Shown here piece by piece: positions 12,527 to 24,691 of a DNA stretch of 64,000 nt (positions are counted from its first letter, which is position 1; every line of letters begins with the position of its first letter). The DNA is from Struthio camelus (Eukaryota; Chordata; Aves; Struthioniformes; Struthionidae). The position numbers and the translations under genes were made by a program. The notes under the pieces are model-generated. The model had not been told where the DNA came from. It did no database searches and was given only the letters and a program-made list of their open reading frames with translations. The stretch covers positions 5,642,001-5,706,000 of the forward strand of contig NC_090964.1 in NCBI RefSeq assembly GCF_040807025.1. The letters run 5' to 3'.

Positions 12527-12654
12527 CTCCTGTGAACATGAGTGAATAATTCATAGGCAAACCATTGACATGATAAATTCCTCCATTTCTTCACTTTTGT
12601 GAATTGGCTGTGAACAACTTCCCAATTCCTCCCTTCCACATTTTCATTATCCAG

Positions 12655-12760
12655 AATTATTCACTAAACAATGGCCTACAATAATTCTAGGGAGCAAATT
12701 CTCTGATGGGGACGTCTGTGCTGACGTCAGTGGAATTAATGCCTGCAGGAGCTTTCGTTC
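12655..12760. promoter_or_regulatory. Candidate regulatory island with a CRE palindrome
   Basis: Holds a perfect cAMP-response-element palindrome, TGACGTCA, at 12722-12729. A SOX-type word, AACAATGG, lies at 12667-12674 and ggaattaatg follows the CRE. An 8-base palindrome occurs about once per 65 kb by chance, so the cluster rather than any one site is the point. Function is inferred. Confidence 0.25.
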
Positions 12761-14937
12761 AGAGGCAACAGGCCATCCAGAAGCTTTTCATCACAAGGAT
12801 TTGGGCTCTAGGTTTTGAGCCATGCTGATTAGCTGTGTCAGAGCACAGAGGTTGGACGGTCCTGTTCGCTCTTCCACTAGACAAGCAGAGTTCTGCAAAT
12901 CAGGTATCCATAGTCAATACTCATGTTTACAAATTAACAGTGGTTTGAAATTGCTGAGATGCAGTGATATCTTGCAGTGGCGCTTCTAGCAGCACTCTGC
13001 CAGCATGTTTCGTCCCTGGCCCTGCAGGGCGGATAGGAACAAAGTGGGTTTTCTACATTTCCATTTCAGCTGCTGCAAAAGAGTCCTTCCCTTTCCAGGA
13101 AAACTCCTCACAGTGCCATACAGACCCCCTAAATCCACTGCCCGCCTCATCAGTAGAGCTCGCTGCCTTTGATATTCAGGGGAATTGAAAGAAAACAACT
13201 GAAGGTTTGCTTTTAGTTTCATGGGAAAAATTTGAAAGTGCTGTTGGCTCAGTTCTGCACTTCATTTATTCATTTACAGACTGACGCCAGCCCCATATGA
13301 ACAATTGAATGTCTTTGGTATACTCCAGCTCTGCCTCAGGAAAAGTCCTCGATATTTATCTGCCTGCAGTCTCCAGTAAGTTAAAGCTGGCTGACCTAAA
13401 ATACAGAAATCTGAGGAACCTCTCTGGCTGATGATTCTTGGTATCTGAAAGGAATTGTCTGGGGTGTATTTGCTGTATTTATTTATTGTAAATGAGGCAT
13501 CTGACACAGTGAGATCATAAGCAATTTCCAGCTCTCTCCAAATCAACAGTAGGGTTCCAATTCCAAGCTTCACAATATAATCAATTGTCCTGGAAAACTT
13601 TCTGTGCTGATTGTCAGTAATTTGCAACACATAACCGAGAGGGAGAGAATTGTTTGCAATTCTCCCCTTCATCTGCTCAGGAAGATCACCCTGTGTTGTG
13701 CAGCCCAACAAGACTGTCATGACCTTAAAGACCTGCAGATCTGGGGTCTCCTTTCCCTGAAATGTTTTGGGTCAGTGGTAAAATATAAATACCATATTTG
13801 TATTTCCCATTCTATCATGGTCAAGATATTAACTTCTTTGGTCATTTCTCTGAGTCAGCTCTTCTCCACATCAAGTCCCTGCATTTGGATTTAGATTAAT
13901 TCCTGTCATCATTCTAGACATACATGTCTACAGAGATGATAAAATTTGGTACAAATAACAACGGCTCATAAATGCAATCCTGATTTCTGCAAAAATTCAG
14001 ATCTTTCCTTGCTGCAAAATCTCTCTAGTTATTTGTTCTTCCATTACACAGAGGTGAATTTCACGCCGAGGAAATACAACTGCACACTGGCGAGGTTTAG
14101 TTCGGTGATGCCACAGATAGATAACTGCCCAAGCAAGCTGAAAAGAGCTCCTTGACAGCTGAAATCTTCAGATATGTTCCTCTTTAAATCTCTCCTGTGG
14201 TGTATCGCTTCCACCCACTCCACCATCTTGCAGCAGGGCTGCATGAATGTTGCTAACAATTTGAAACCTATTCCCCTTAGATGCAAGAGTTCCTCATATG
14301 CTTTGTTGCTAAAAGCAAACGTCCCGCAAGGGATGCTGTGCCTTCAGCTTGAACTCTAGCAGATGGGAAGGAGGTGAATGCTAACACCACGCAGTGACGT
14401 AGCAGAAGCTCACTTCAGAAGGCACTGGCACTGTGAAGGCAGGCAGATCCCTCAGCTAACACATGTAACGAGCTCATCAGCCTGATCCCACGTTTCAGCA
14501 AAGGATCAGGGCATATCCATGGCTATATACTTACAGTCCCGTACTCAGGAGAGACGCCCCTGTGCTACAGAATGGATTATTTCTAATACGGTGCTGCTTT
14601 CCCTGCCCACTACTCTCCGATCCTAGAGTCTTGGAAAATCCCAAATCCAGCTCAAGTACCCCCATCATGTAATTTATTATCAATCACTAACTAGTCCGTC
14701 ATGCTTAAGCCAAATAAATACAAAATTCAGAAAGAGAAAGAAAGAAAGAAAAACAGACCATGGTGTTTAGTCCAAGACACCACAGCCGTGCTATTTTTTC
14801 CATTAATACAGGCTGCTGTTATGTGCCTGAAGTAGTGGCATCATTTTAGATCAAACTGCTGCCTGGAGAACTGCAGATGGCTGATGAAAAGGTCATTATC
14901 CCTTGTCCTTTCACAATGCAAGTAATGGCTATGGCCT
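12761..14937. other. Gene-free stretch, nothing recognised
   Basis: Includes a short aaag-type purine run near 14730-14755. The longest frame (13274-13720, 148 codons, minus) lacks protein motifs and exon-like splice borders. Confidence 0.4.
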
Positions 14938-15012
14938 GGTGCCTCAGTTTCCTCTTTTGGAGGAGGTAATGTGACAGCTTTGAGATAAGAGAATAAGAAG
15001 CACTCAGCAAGA
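14938..15012 (+). repeat. MIR-like SINE relic
   Basis: 'ggtgcctcagtttcctcttt' is followed about 35 bases later by 'tgagataagagaataagaag' and then 'cactcagcaagag'. This matches the sense 3' half of MIR (gtgcctcagtttcctcatct, tgagataa, gcactcagcacag). One of the clearer MIR-type matches here. Confidence 0.5.
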
Positions 15013-18000
15013 GTGAGGAGTCTGTGCTGTGCTTCTGCTTCATATTGGCAGGAACTGGCAGCTTTATGCTACTGATTTACGTCCAGGGGTTCAGAAAGCA
15101 ATAGCACAAATCCCCATTTTAGAAAGAGAAAAACCTAAGGACAAAAGATAAAGTTCAGATTCTTTTGGCATTTAACCCCTGCTGATATCAAGGATGGCTA
15201 AAGCCCTCTAAAAACCAGCGTGCCTCTCTGCACTGCTTCATGCAGCTCTCTGCAGGCACCCAAGCTAGAGCCAGAACCAGACGCGAATACTGGTATTAGC
15301 AGGGTGCTGTAGGTGAGCTTGCTGGAGATGCAGGGCTCTTTAGCCAGGGCACGGTACCATGCTCACATGGTCGCGTTGGTGCTGAAAGCCAAGCTGATAT
15401 CTCAGCACAAAGTTGCACTGCACGGTCTACCCAGGCCCTAAATCAAAGTCCACCGTGAATCCGGGAGCTGAACCCAGAGCAGAACCCAGTCATGCAGCTC
15501 CCCGCTCGTTACCCGACCTCTGAGCCTCTCAGTGCTGATACCATTTGCAGGTAACCTTGCACAACAGACCCACATATCTGACATGTGCTATGTTATTGCC
15601 CTCTGCTGAAGATGCTATGGGAAAGCAGGAAAATATGACTCTCACCCTCTCTGCTGGGCCCTGGAGGACTAACCTTACCTGCTCAGGGTAGAAAATACTT
15701 GCACGCCTTCTGACCTCGCTTGATGCATTTGCAGGTCCTCCTAGTGTGAGCTGGCTCTGGGCTTCCTTCGGCAGGGAGAGTCAGATCTCCATCAATATTC
15801 AAGGCACACAGCAGGCAGGGAGACAAGAGACGGGGAGGGAGAGCCTCTCAGCCACAACAATATGAATGAATCTTGCTCTGAGGCAGAGGAGGAAGACGGT
15901 TAGTTGCAGGGTCTGTGCTCTGCTGCAGGCATCAACCACACTCTAACAGAGTCCTTCAGTCCCCTGTCCCCTGGCCACCCTGTGCTTGCTTTGTGCCCCA
16001 GCCCAGGACTGGAGGCCCTGGAGCTGTTCCAGGGCTTTGCACGCCACAAAGCAGGCACAGTTCTTTTAATTAGACTGAAAATGTAAATAAGCATGGCATG
16101 TGCCCAGGCCCCTCCTGCCGAGCCCACGAAGAAGTGCTGCATGCTTTTTGGATTGCTGTCGGTAAATGGAAAGGACGTTTGGCACCAAGACTGCCAGCAG
16201 TGGGTTCGCAGACAGGTTCAGTGGTGCCTGATGAGTAGCAAGCACTGTCTAGCTGATGATACCAATCAGCTCCCACATCAGCTCCCTGGCATTAATAAGC
16301 ATGGGGCCCTACCTCTACCTAGCTGAGGGACCATCCCACTGTTATCTGCTGGGACCACAGATGAATAATCCCCTAGGACCAAGGTGACCATCTTGGTACA
16401 ATCAAAATCAACCTACCCATCCATCCCCACACATTCCTGGCCATGATTCCAACCACACATCCATCCTTCCCCCTCCACACTCTTCTGCTGTTTCTTCGGA
16501 TAAAGAAATTGGCTTTTATCTTGTCCTATCCACGCCACAGAAGTCCCTCTATGCTTTCTTCCCATAGGTATCGTTCCAGCCCCAGTGTTTCCAGCATCCA
16601 GTGAGGACACAGGCAAGCAATCTGCAAGAGTGGGACTGAAAAAATTCACTTGTCCCGTGTCTGGGAAGTTGATATACAAGCTCCCATTGTGCACCAGAGA
16701 AGGTGCTTTGAATAGGGAGGACTCAGGCTAGGATCCAGGGCAGCCTGATCCTTGTAGAGGTCTTTTCAGAGACATTAAAGGGCCCTTGGTTAGGTCCATA
16801 CCAGGTTCTCTTGCTGCTGGGGAGAAAAAAGCATGTTTATGCATTGCTGGGTTTCAGCTTCAGTTTAATCCTTTCCTTTTGTTGCTGTTACAGAGTTAAA
16901 ACTGACTGGTGCTGCCAAGGAACAAAGAATGCACCAGAATAGAGTCAGTGACCCATCCAGTGCATGAGACACTAATAAATATAGATCCTAATTATTACTA
17001 ACCCCGAGTTAAGATAAAGTCTCCTCTTTTTACTGGGTGCAGCTCATGCTACTTCAAAAGGCCAGGCTGAGCCATAATTTACGTTCTATTTGCCCAGTAA
17101 ATACCAGGCTGGCTTGCCCCCTGCCAGTGCTGGACAACCCTGCAGCATGGGGCTGAATCACACCACGCAGCGCATGGTGTGGCCCTGCGCTAATAGAGCA
17201 ACGCTGGTGCAGGCAGTGCCCGGGTAACGGTGCAATGCTGAGGACATGATCAGTCATTGTACTATCTTCTGACTCATACACTAACAGACATTGTGTCCTC
17301 CAAAGGGTCCAAATAGCAAGGAAGATCCAGCAGGCCTGCGACCTCAACCTGCCAGCCCTTCACAGTCTCAAATCCCACCCACCATCCTCTGAAACTGAGA
17401 CCATGAATAAAAATTTGCCTTTCCCTCCAATTTACACTCGCACTCCTCTCAGCTCTAATTAAAAGGAAGGAAAGCGCATGCTCACAGCAGGCAGAAGCAT
17501 CCTGTGGTGCGATAGGGCTGAGATTCACAGTGCAGCGCTCTTTCCTTAACAGCGAGGTCCTCCTGGGACCACAAGAGCCCTTCTGGCAGTGCAGGGCTAG
17601 AAAAGGCTCGTCAGTGAGTTGAAGCCCCTGCACCATCGCAGCGTGCCCTGGCTGTGATAGCTCAGCTCACTCTCCAGCCCTCATTACCATGTCATAAGCC
17701 AGTTGGCACTGCTGATTCTGTGGTGCTCTGGAGCACCCTTATCTCTCCAGGAGAGGCTTTCATTGCAGCCCTCAAGCACTAGGAAATGGAGATACTCAAC
17801 TTGCTAATGCTGCTCTGCAAATCAATCAGAGGAGGAGGATGGGGAGGGGAACAGCGTGTCCCTGTCTGTCACTCCTTGGAGGCTTCGCCCTTCACCAGTG
17901 ACAGCTTATTAATTCCCGGACAAACTCAGGGAAAACTGTTGCCTCTGTGGGATGTTAAGCAGGGAAACAGCCAAGAAGTTTAGCCCCTGCCTCGGAGCAC

Positions 18001-20449
18001 CCCGATCTGTGAGAAATACAGCCACCAGCCAGCATGGGGGTCACAAGGATGCAGAGGGCTTGGATGATGTTATCCGCAGGTACCTGAGATAGGATCTGTG
18101 CTATACAGGCTGTAAATCTGTGGGTTTCTTTTGTCAGGAAGCTGTCTCCAGCCTGGGCTAAAAATTTCCCTTGGGTGAAAGGACGAACCAAGCCTTGCTA
18201 ATGCCCAGCGCAGGGGATTGCCGTCCCCACTGTGTGCAGGAGGGGTTACAGCAGGTCTGGGTAGCTTTGGTGCCTTGAGATGGACCCAAGCTTGCCTGGA
18301 TCACAAGTACAATGAAAACACGATAGTGTCATGGGCTCCTAGCTCCTTGGCCATTATAGGAGGCTCCTGGCAGACCCACACCAGCCTAGTGGCCCACATT
18401 TCCACACCTACAGCAAAGCCCCGGGCTTCCACACCCCGGGCTGCTTTGGTGAGAGCAGAACACCGCAGGGCAGGGAGAAACTATTTGCCCCCTAACCACA
18501 GCACCGGCCTCCAGGGACCCAGGGAGGGTTGCAAGGGTGCCCTCTCCCTCCTCTCCCCTCCCTGCAGTGCAAGGCACCAACCTGGCCTCCTGGCTGTCGC
18601 TTCTCTGCTGGCATTTTGAGAGTCACATCACTGAAGTCACCTCTCCACGTCACGGGAGCTCAGAGGCAGATTTAACAAGCCTTTGCTTTCTTCAGCTAAG
18701 AGAAGCCTCAAAGAAGCTTGGTCTCAAGTGCCCTGAGGGGCTGGCAGGTCTCTCTGCTTCTGCCATCATCCCCACAAGAGGACAGATCATCTCCCCAAAA
18801 GGGTCTAGCAGGCCAACTGACAGCAAAAGCAGAGTGCCAGTGATCGGGGGGACAACACGCCAAAAGCACATGAGGATGCATTTGTCCTTGCTAGATCCTG
18901 TCGAAAGACCACCCTCCTCATGGGGCATGGCAGGTGACGTCCTGCTATGTCTTGCATTTTCCTGCATGAGGCCACATGCCAGAAAAAAAGGAAAGGGACT
19001 GAACAGTGGTGACACAGTGGCCACAGTTCATGAGACCCTGCAGCACTTCCAGGGGCTTCTCTGCAGGAACCTGAGATGTTAGTCATGTCCCAGCCCAGCT
19101 CCTCCCCTGATCTTCTCTCCCTCCTGGCTGGCATTCACATGCACCTCCTGGCACTTACCCACTCACGTCATGGGTCTGGAGCCACCAAACCCAAGAGATA
19201 GGCCCCAGCTAGCACCTTGCTTAGGCTGCTTAATATTTTTTGCAATGCAAGTGATATTGGGGGAGTGAATCCTGGTTTAAATCAGTATGGAAGGAAATGT
19301 AAGCCTGTAGCATTTTAAATCCAGAGGAGCAAACCCTCGCAAAAGAGAGGGAAACCAAATCCATTATCAAAATCAAGGGAAATGAGCATTTTTCTCTCTT
19401 GTAGCAAGGTCACTAAAAATGGAAGCATCACATGGGATCACTAGGAAACAAGTAGAGTAAATAGCCAGTGGACAGAGGGTCTCTTCTACTAATGAAGGAG
19501 TCCTACCAAAAACACATAGGCATCATATAAATTATCAAATAATGAAATTCCAGTTAATTTACTGTCTGGTCAGTCACAGCCCACCTGCTGTGCTCCTGAG
19601 CCTGGCCAATAGCATTAAGAAAGAATTACTTTCCAGGGCAGCTGGATGAAAATTAGGTCTGGATCACTTCTTTCAGAAAACAAGACCTTCTCTAGAACAA
19701 GGTAGGGCAAATGCTGCAGCCCCATGTCCCCATCTCCCCTGAACATACGTACACTACTAGGACCCTGCAGGCCTCACCTCTGCTCCCTGCTCAGTATAAA
19801 GAACCAGCTACCTGCACACCGCTGCTCACTCATGGCAGCATGGGCGTCTGGGACTGCAACCTGAGACCCAAAACAGAGAATTTGCCACTAGTCTGAGGAC
19901 AAGGAGCCAAACACTAAGGTCAGAAGTTTTGCTTGGTGGGCCTTACTATGCCAGGAGCTCTTAGGAGCTGCTGACATGCAAATACTCCAGCCAGTGGGAG
20001 TCTGTCACCTCTTAGTTTTAGGGCTGAAACAGGTCAGAGTTGCAATCCTGCGGACCAAAGAAGAGCCCCTCAATTCAACCTTCCTCCCCCTCATAACCAT
20101 AAGCTCCACCTCCAAGCTCAAGTCCACCCACTCCATATTGACCAGCATCCTGTCTCCAGCAGTGGCCAACGGCAAGTGCCTCAGAAAGGGCACAAGAACA
20201 CATTGACAACTTGGGGTGCTTCCTGAAGAGTCTTCCAGAAGCTGTCTCTGTTTATCACAACCTGGAGGGCGGTTCCAGAGGAAGAGAGATTACAACTGCC
20301 CCCTTTGCTCAAGTGATGCCTTGGGCCCACTAGTAGAAAGAGACAAAGTGAGAAGTCTGGGGGCAACTTTCCTTTTGAAAGGGGCTGCAGTGATTGAAGA
20401 AAATGACAGAGTGCAGGATCGGGATTTGCACCTACAACCCTGAGTGGGT
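15013..20449. other. Gene-free stretch
   Basis: No supported gene. A weak antisense MIR-like word set sits at about 15111-15160 (tccccattttagaaagagaa, then aacctaagg). A small AT-rich patch at about 16960-17035 contains taataaatatag and taattatta words. The long overlapping frames at 18218-19134 are on both strands, in a moderately GC-rich part with low stop-codon density. Confidence 0.38.
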
Positions 20450-20680
20450 TTCAAGTATGAATCGCCTTATAACGGCTCATGGCTATTATCCTTCTCCCTC
20501 TGAGGCATCAAGCTATTGGCACTTCATAGCACCAAATATTCAGCATGCTCTGTATAATTTTAAAACCATTATGTAAGCTGCTCTCTCTCTCCCGTCTCTC
20601 GATGTCTCCAATTGGTGTGTCAGAATGTAATTAGCTTTTGATGGGATGTTAAGATTCCTTGAGCCCCTGTGGAGAGGCAG
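20450..20680. promoter_or_regulatory. Candidate conserved noncoding element
   Basis: Unique, AT-rich sequence with ccttataacgg, ccaaatattc, tgtataatttt and tgtaattagcttttgat words, flanking a short CT tract at about 20580-20592. No coding frame. The regulatory reading rests on composition and motif density only. Confidence 0.24.
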
Positions 20681-21529
20681 CATGGGGAGAGGCGAGGCAG
20701 TGGATTGTGATTGTCACTCCCTATGGTAAATGCTCGAAGACCCTGGAAGACTCATTTACAAAGATATAAGATAAAATAAATAAAAAAATCCAAAAGCAAC
20801 AGACTCAGTAGGCTTTAGTTTAATTGACTGAATCACTGAAATTTTTTTACCTCTGCGCTCTCTCCTACTTGGAGAGAAAGGGAAATTAACTGTCTCATGG
20901 CCAACAGAAGAGTGCTACGCTGCAGCAATGGTCACAGTCCTATTGCAGACTCAGCTGGAGAGGCTTGAGTAAGCCTTGAGCTATTTGCTCCTGGCTTTCC
21001 AACACAGGCTATGCTGCAAGCTCTGCTGCTAGAACAGATCACGTAAGCACCCCTCCAGTCCATCAACTCCAGGACTAAGTCCTCCAGCAGTCTGCCATAA
21101 AGCCACTGACTTCTCACTGAACCCCATTCATGCCACGTAGGATGGAGGACCAGTGCCTTCAGGCAGGAAGTACTGCATTTTCAGAGCCTTCTCCATACCA
21201 TCAGCCAAGCCCTGTGGAGGTGTAGAACAAGGCTGAGAATTCCCCCAGAACAAACTTTCTGCAATCTGGCTGGGCCTGAACTTTCACAAGAGCATCTGCC
21301 CAGGCCAGCCACAGTACATCGAGCATTTTCGTACCTACAGATGGTGCTTGTATCACTGAGCAGTATGTTTGTCTACGCATCGGCCCTGGCCCAAAGCCCA
21401 CTCGAGTCCTCGGATGCTTTTCATTAACTTCAACAGGCTCTGGCTGAGGTCAGTTTGGTCAGAGTCTCCCCCGGTGCAGACACAAAGGCATTCAAATGAA
21501 TCATACAGGATGCTCAAACACGCGTGCAT
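20681..21529. other. Gene-free stretch, nothing recognised
   Basis: Plain unique sequence with an A-rich patch at about 20760-20800. No splice-bordered frame or repeat identified. Confidence 0.4.
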
Positions 21530-21800
21530 TCAAATCAGCTATGCACATGCTTTCCCAAACACAAACCTACCACAAATTGCAAATGCGTGGGACCTGATAT
21601 TATTAATACACCTCTGGCTCTGAATTAGATGATGTGAAACACAGACACATCCAATACAATAATGAGCCATTCCCATCAAATGCCAATTCAACTGGATAAT
21701 GGGCCATATTGATTGCTTCAAGGGCCTGAGCAATTTCACTTGTCCTTGTAATGATTAATATGACATTATCAATATTATTTCTCTTCAGTGAAATTAATTC
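21530..21800. promoter_or_regulatory. Candidate conserved noncoding element
   Basis: An AT-rich island with many homeodomain-type words: atattattaataca at about 21597, gaattagatgatg, caataatgagcc, gtaatgattaatatgac and gaaattaattcc. It is bordered by more GC-balanced DNA. The spacing of such words resembles vertebrate developmental enhancers. Not testable here without alignment. Confidence 0.28.
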
Positions 21801-24669
21801 CCCTCACCCCACCCCTGTCCCTCTGGATGTGAATCCCTTCAAGTCTCCTTTCCTGCTGAGACAGAAGCTAAGGAGACCTCTTGAAGGACTGGACTTCATT
21901 CACTTCTAAAGTGTTGTCAGGCAATTGGATTTTTTTCTTTTACACTGCCACTGCCATTAATGGAAAGAAAACAATAAATGTATCTGGTCACCTAAGTAGT
22001 CAGCCTCCACTTTCATAGCTCTGCTGACATTTCTGTCTCTGGGCTGGACAGTAATGCATTCTACTTTAATTTTAGCAAATGCTTTCTTTATGATCAGAGA
22101 CATTTTTCATTTGTACTTATTTGCGTCTCCCTTAAAATTCAATATTTCATACAGGGATGCTGGGTTATTACCTACTCCTCAAAATAAAACAAATGTGGCA
22201 CAAGGATATTTCAAATGTTTTTCTCCAGCTTCCTCCAGCCAAGAGCAGCAGTCACCTTTCTGGCCACTTCCAGGCCAAGAGCAGTCAGTCCCAGTTTCAG
22301 GCCCCAGTACGCCGCAGCAGTGCTCCTGCCCAGCAGGGTACGGGAAGGACAAGGGGCTTCTCGGGATTCCCCCATACAGGACCACTCGTACAAGCAACCG
22401 CAGGGTTTTAACAAGCATTCATCACCCTGGGCTGAGTGCACGCGTGACTGCATTTGTTCCCTTGAGCAGAAGCCTTAAGCTTCATCCCGAGGAAAATCCT
22501 ACAGAGGTCGTTCAGGCAGATGAAGACAGAGTCACTGTTTCTTAAACAGCTCTGCCCTATGACACTGACCTTCCCCATCTGCCAAACCAGCAGGAAACCG
22601 TGAATATCAGAGGCAGGGCAAGATCAAGATTCCTGCTGTTTTTAAGGGTTTGCATTTCTCAAGTGATCTGAATATAAAAGAGTTACACTGATGAGATTCC
22701 CTTGCAACAACCTCTTCCTCCCTTCCCTTCCAGGTTACCCCCAAGAGATTCATGTAGGAGCACAGTGGAGCTCTCAGGGCATACGCACTGAGTTGGATTC
22801 GGAGACTTCAGACATTAGTTCTGGGTCCAGAAGAGGCCTGTGGCAGTGTAGCAAATCCGCAAAAGGCATCAGACAAGGTCTAAACACTTTGTCCCAGAGC
22901 TATCGCCTATACTAGATGCAGTTACCTTCGAAATAGCCAGTACTTTGACACTCCCGTAGTCCTAACACAAGTGCTCACCAGTTTTACAACCTACCTGGAA
23001 AAAAAGTTCAGCATTTCCTCTGGCCAGGGCAGCTTATATCAAAGCGATACTGGCTCCTCTCTCTGCTGTGCCTTTCCTGGGTGTCCAGTCCAACTCCCAT
23101 GCAATAGCGTTTGCTGCCAGCTCACCATCCCCACTACCAAAACCACTTCATGTAAAGGTTGCGCTCAGGACCTGGGCCTCTTGGAGGATAACTATCAGAT
23201 GCTCTCACCTGGATATTCCTCTCATCTCTGGCATGAAATAAGAATTGACAAAGGAAGTGGGAAGGATATATACATAGCAATTTTCTAATTTTCTAAGCAA
23301 ATTTGCTTATAGCTGCTGAACAAGAAAGCCCAAAACTTCAATAATAGAGCTTCCAGACAAGCACAGGAACGACAAGAGCTCTGAATTCAAACATGCTTCT
23401 GCCCTAACCTAGAGGGACCACTTGAAAGGCTGAAGGAAATGTTCGTCCTTCTTTGGCCAGTACGTTTAGGCTGCTGAGAAAGGCTTCTAGCAAACAGTGC
23501 CTATGTCGCTGTTTCTGACAATGCAAGTATCTCCCCTCTGGGGCCTGGTCTGAGACTTCTGAAGTGTTCTGAATCCATCCTTTGAGTGACTTGAGTCAAT
23601 AAAATGGAGGGAAAGGTTTTGCATATGGGCAGATAAAGGTTTTGTGTGCTAGAGACTGTGTCTCCCTATGAACACACACTTTAAATAATTATTCAACATT
23701 TTATGGCATGAAGAGCCCATTCGACAACCTGTGTGCTTGCACAGGAGGATGGAAAACCTGGGTGTATTTTCTCAAGATAAAAAAAAGCCCGCCCTGTTAT
23801 TCTCTGAGAGCAGGAACGAGCACAAGAGCTTCTCCCCCAGCTTCACTGTGATCTCCCGTAACAGCAGCACAGAACAAAAGGTTTTGTCTCTGTTCAAGGA
23901 AGGGAGGGTGTCCTAGTTCCTGCATACCTGCTTTTGCAGCTGAAGCGCTGGGGCACAAACGCTCAGCCTCATTTCTCTGTTGATTGCTATTGTCTGCTGA
24001 GCAGTCTTTGGAAGCGGTGAGCAGCTCGGGTAGAGGAAATGTGATGGGAAGGTCCTGGGGGGAATCAGATTCCTTCCTCCTTTGCCGAGGGACTCCAAAC
24101 CTTGAATGCCAATGGTTTCATATCCTCCCCAAGCTGGCAAGGGAGGGACTAGCCTCTTCCCACACAGTCACTGTCCTTACACAAGGAGCACCTTGCTCTG
24201 TGAGAGAATCAGAAGAAACCCATGGAGCTGCTGGAGGAATAAGATAGTGCTCAACGTCAGAGCAGCAGAATCTACCCAGAAGCAATTTTACTTCTACTAT
24301 GCACATCTACAGATTTCTGATTATATGTGACGCATCAGCTTAGCTTTTTCCTAGCAAGATTGTCTGCTGCTCAAGCAACTGCCAGAGGCACTGCCATGGG
24401 CAGCTGATGTCAGCAGGCCAGATCTACCCATACCCAAGGCAAATGATTGCAGTGCTAGGGGCTCCATTGGACCCCAGTCTCAGCTAGGCAAAAATCTAGC
24501 AAAGTTCCTTTGAAGTCATCTCTTCCTTTTCATGTTCTTTTGCTTAAATCATTTCTGGTAGCTTTCGAGGACATATCATCATCTTAGTCATTGGCTTAAG
24601 GTCCATTTAAGAAGCTAAGACTTGTTATCTCCTTTTTTTCCTGCTCTCCAGCTTTCACCTAAACCTGAT
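21801..24669. other. Gene-free stretch, nothing recognised
   Basis: The 163-codon frame at 22054-22545 and its overlapping frames on both strands carry no domain signature. I see no RNA gene. Confidence 0.4.
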
Positions 24670-24691
24670 TCTCTCTCTCTCTCTCTCTCTC
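24670..24691 (+). repeat. (TC)n microsatellite
   Basis: Eleven uninterrupted TC units followed by acaccc. A pyrimidine strand tract, likely polymorphic in length. Confidence 0.9.
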
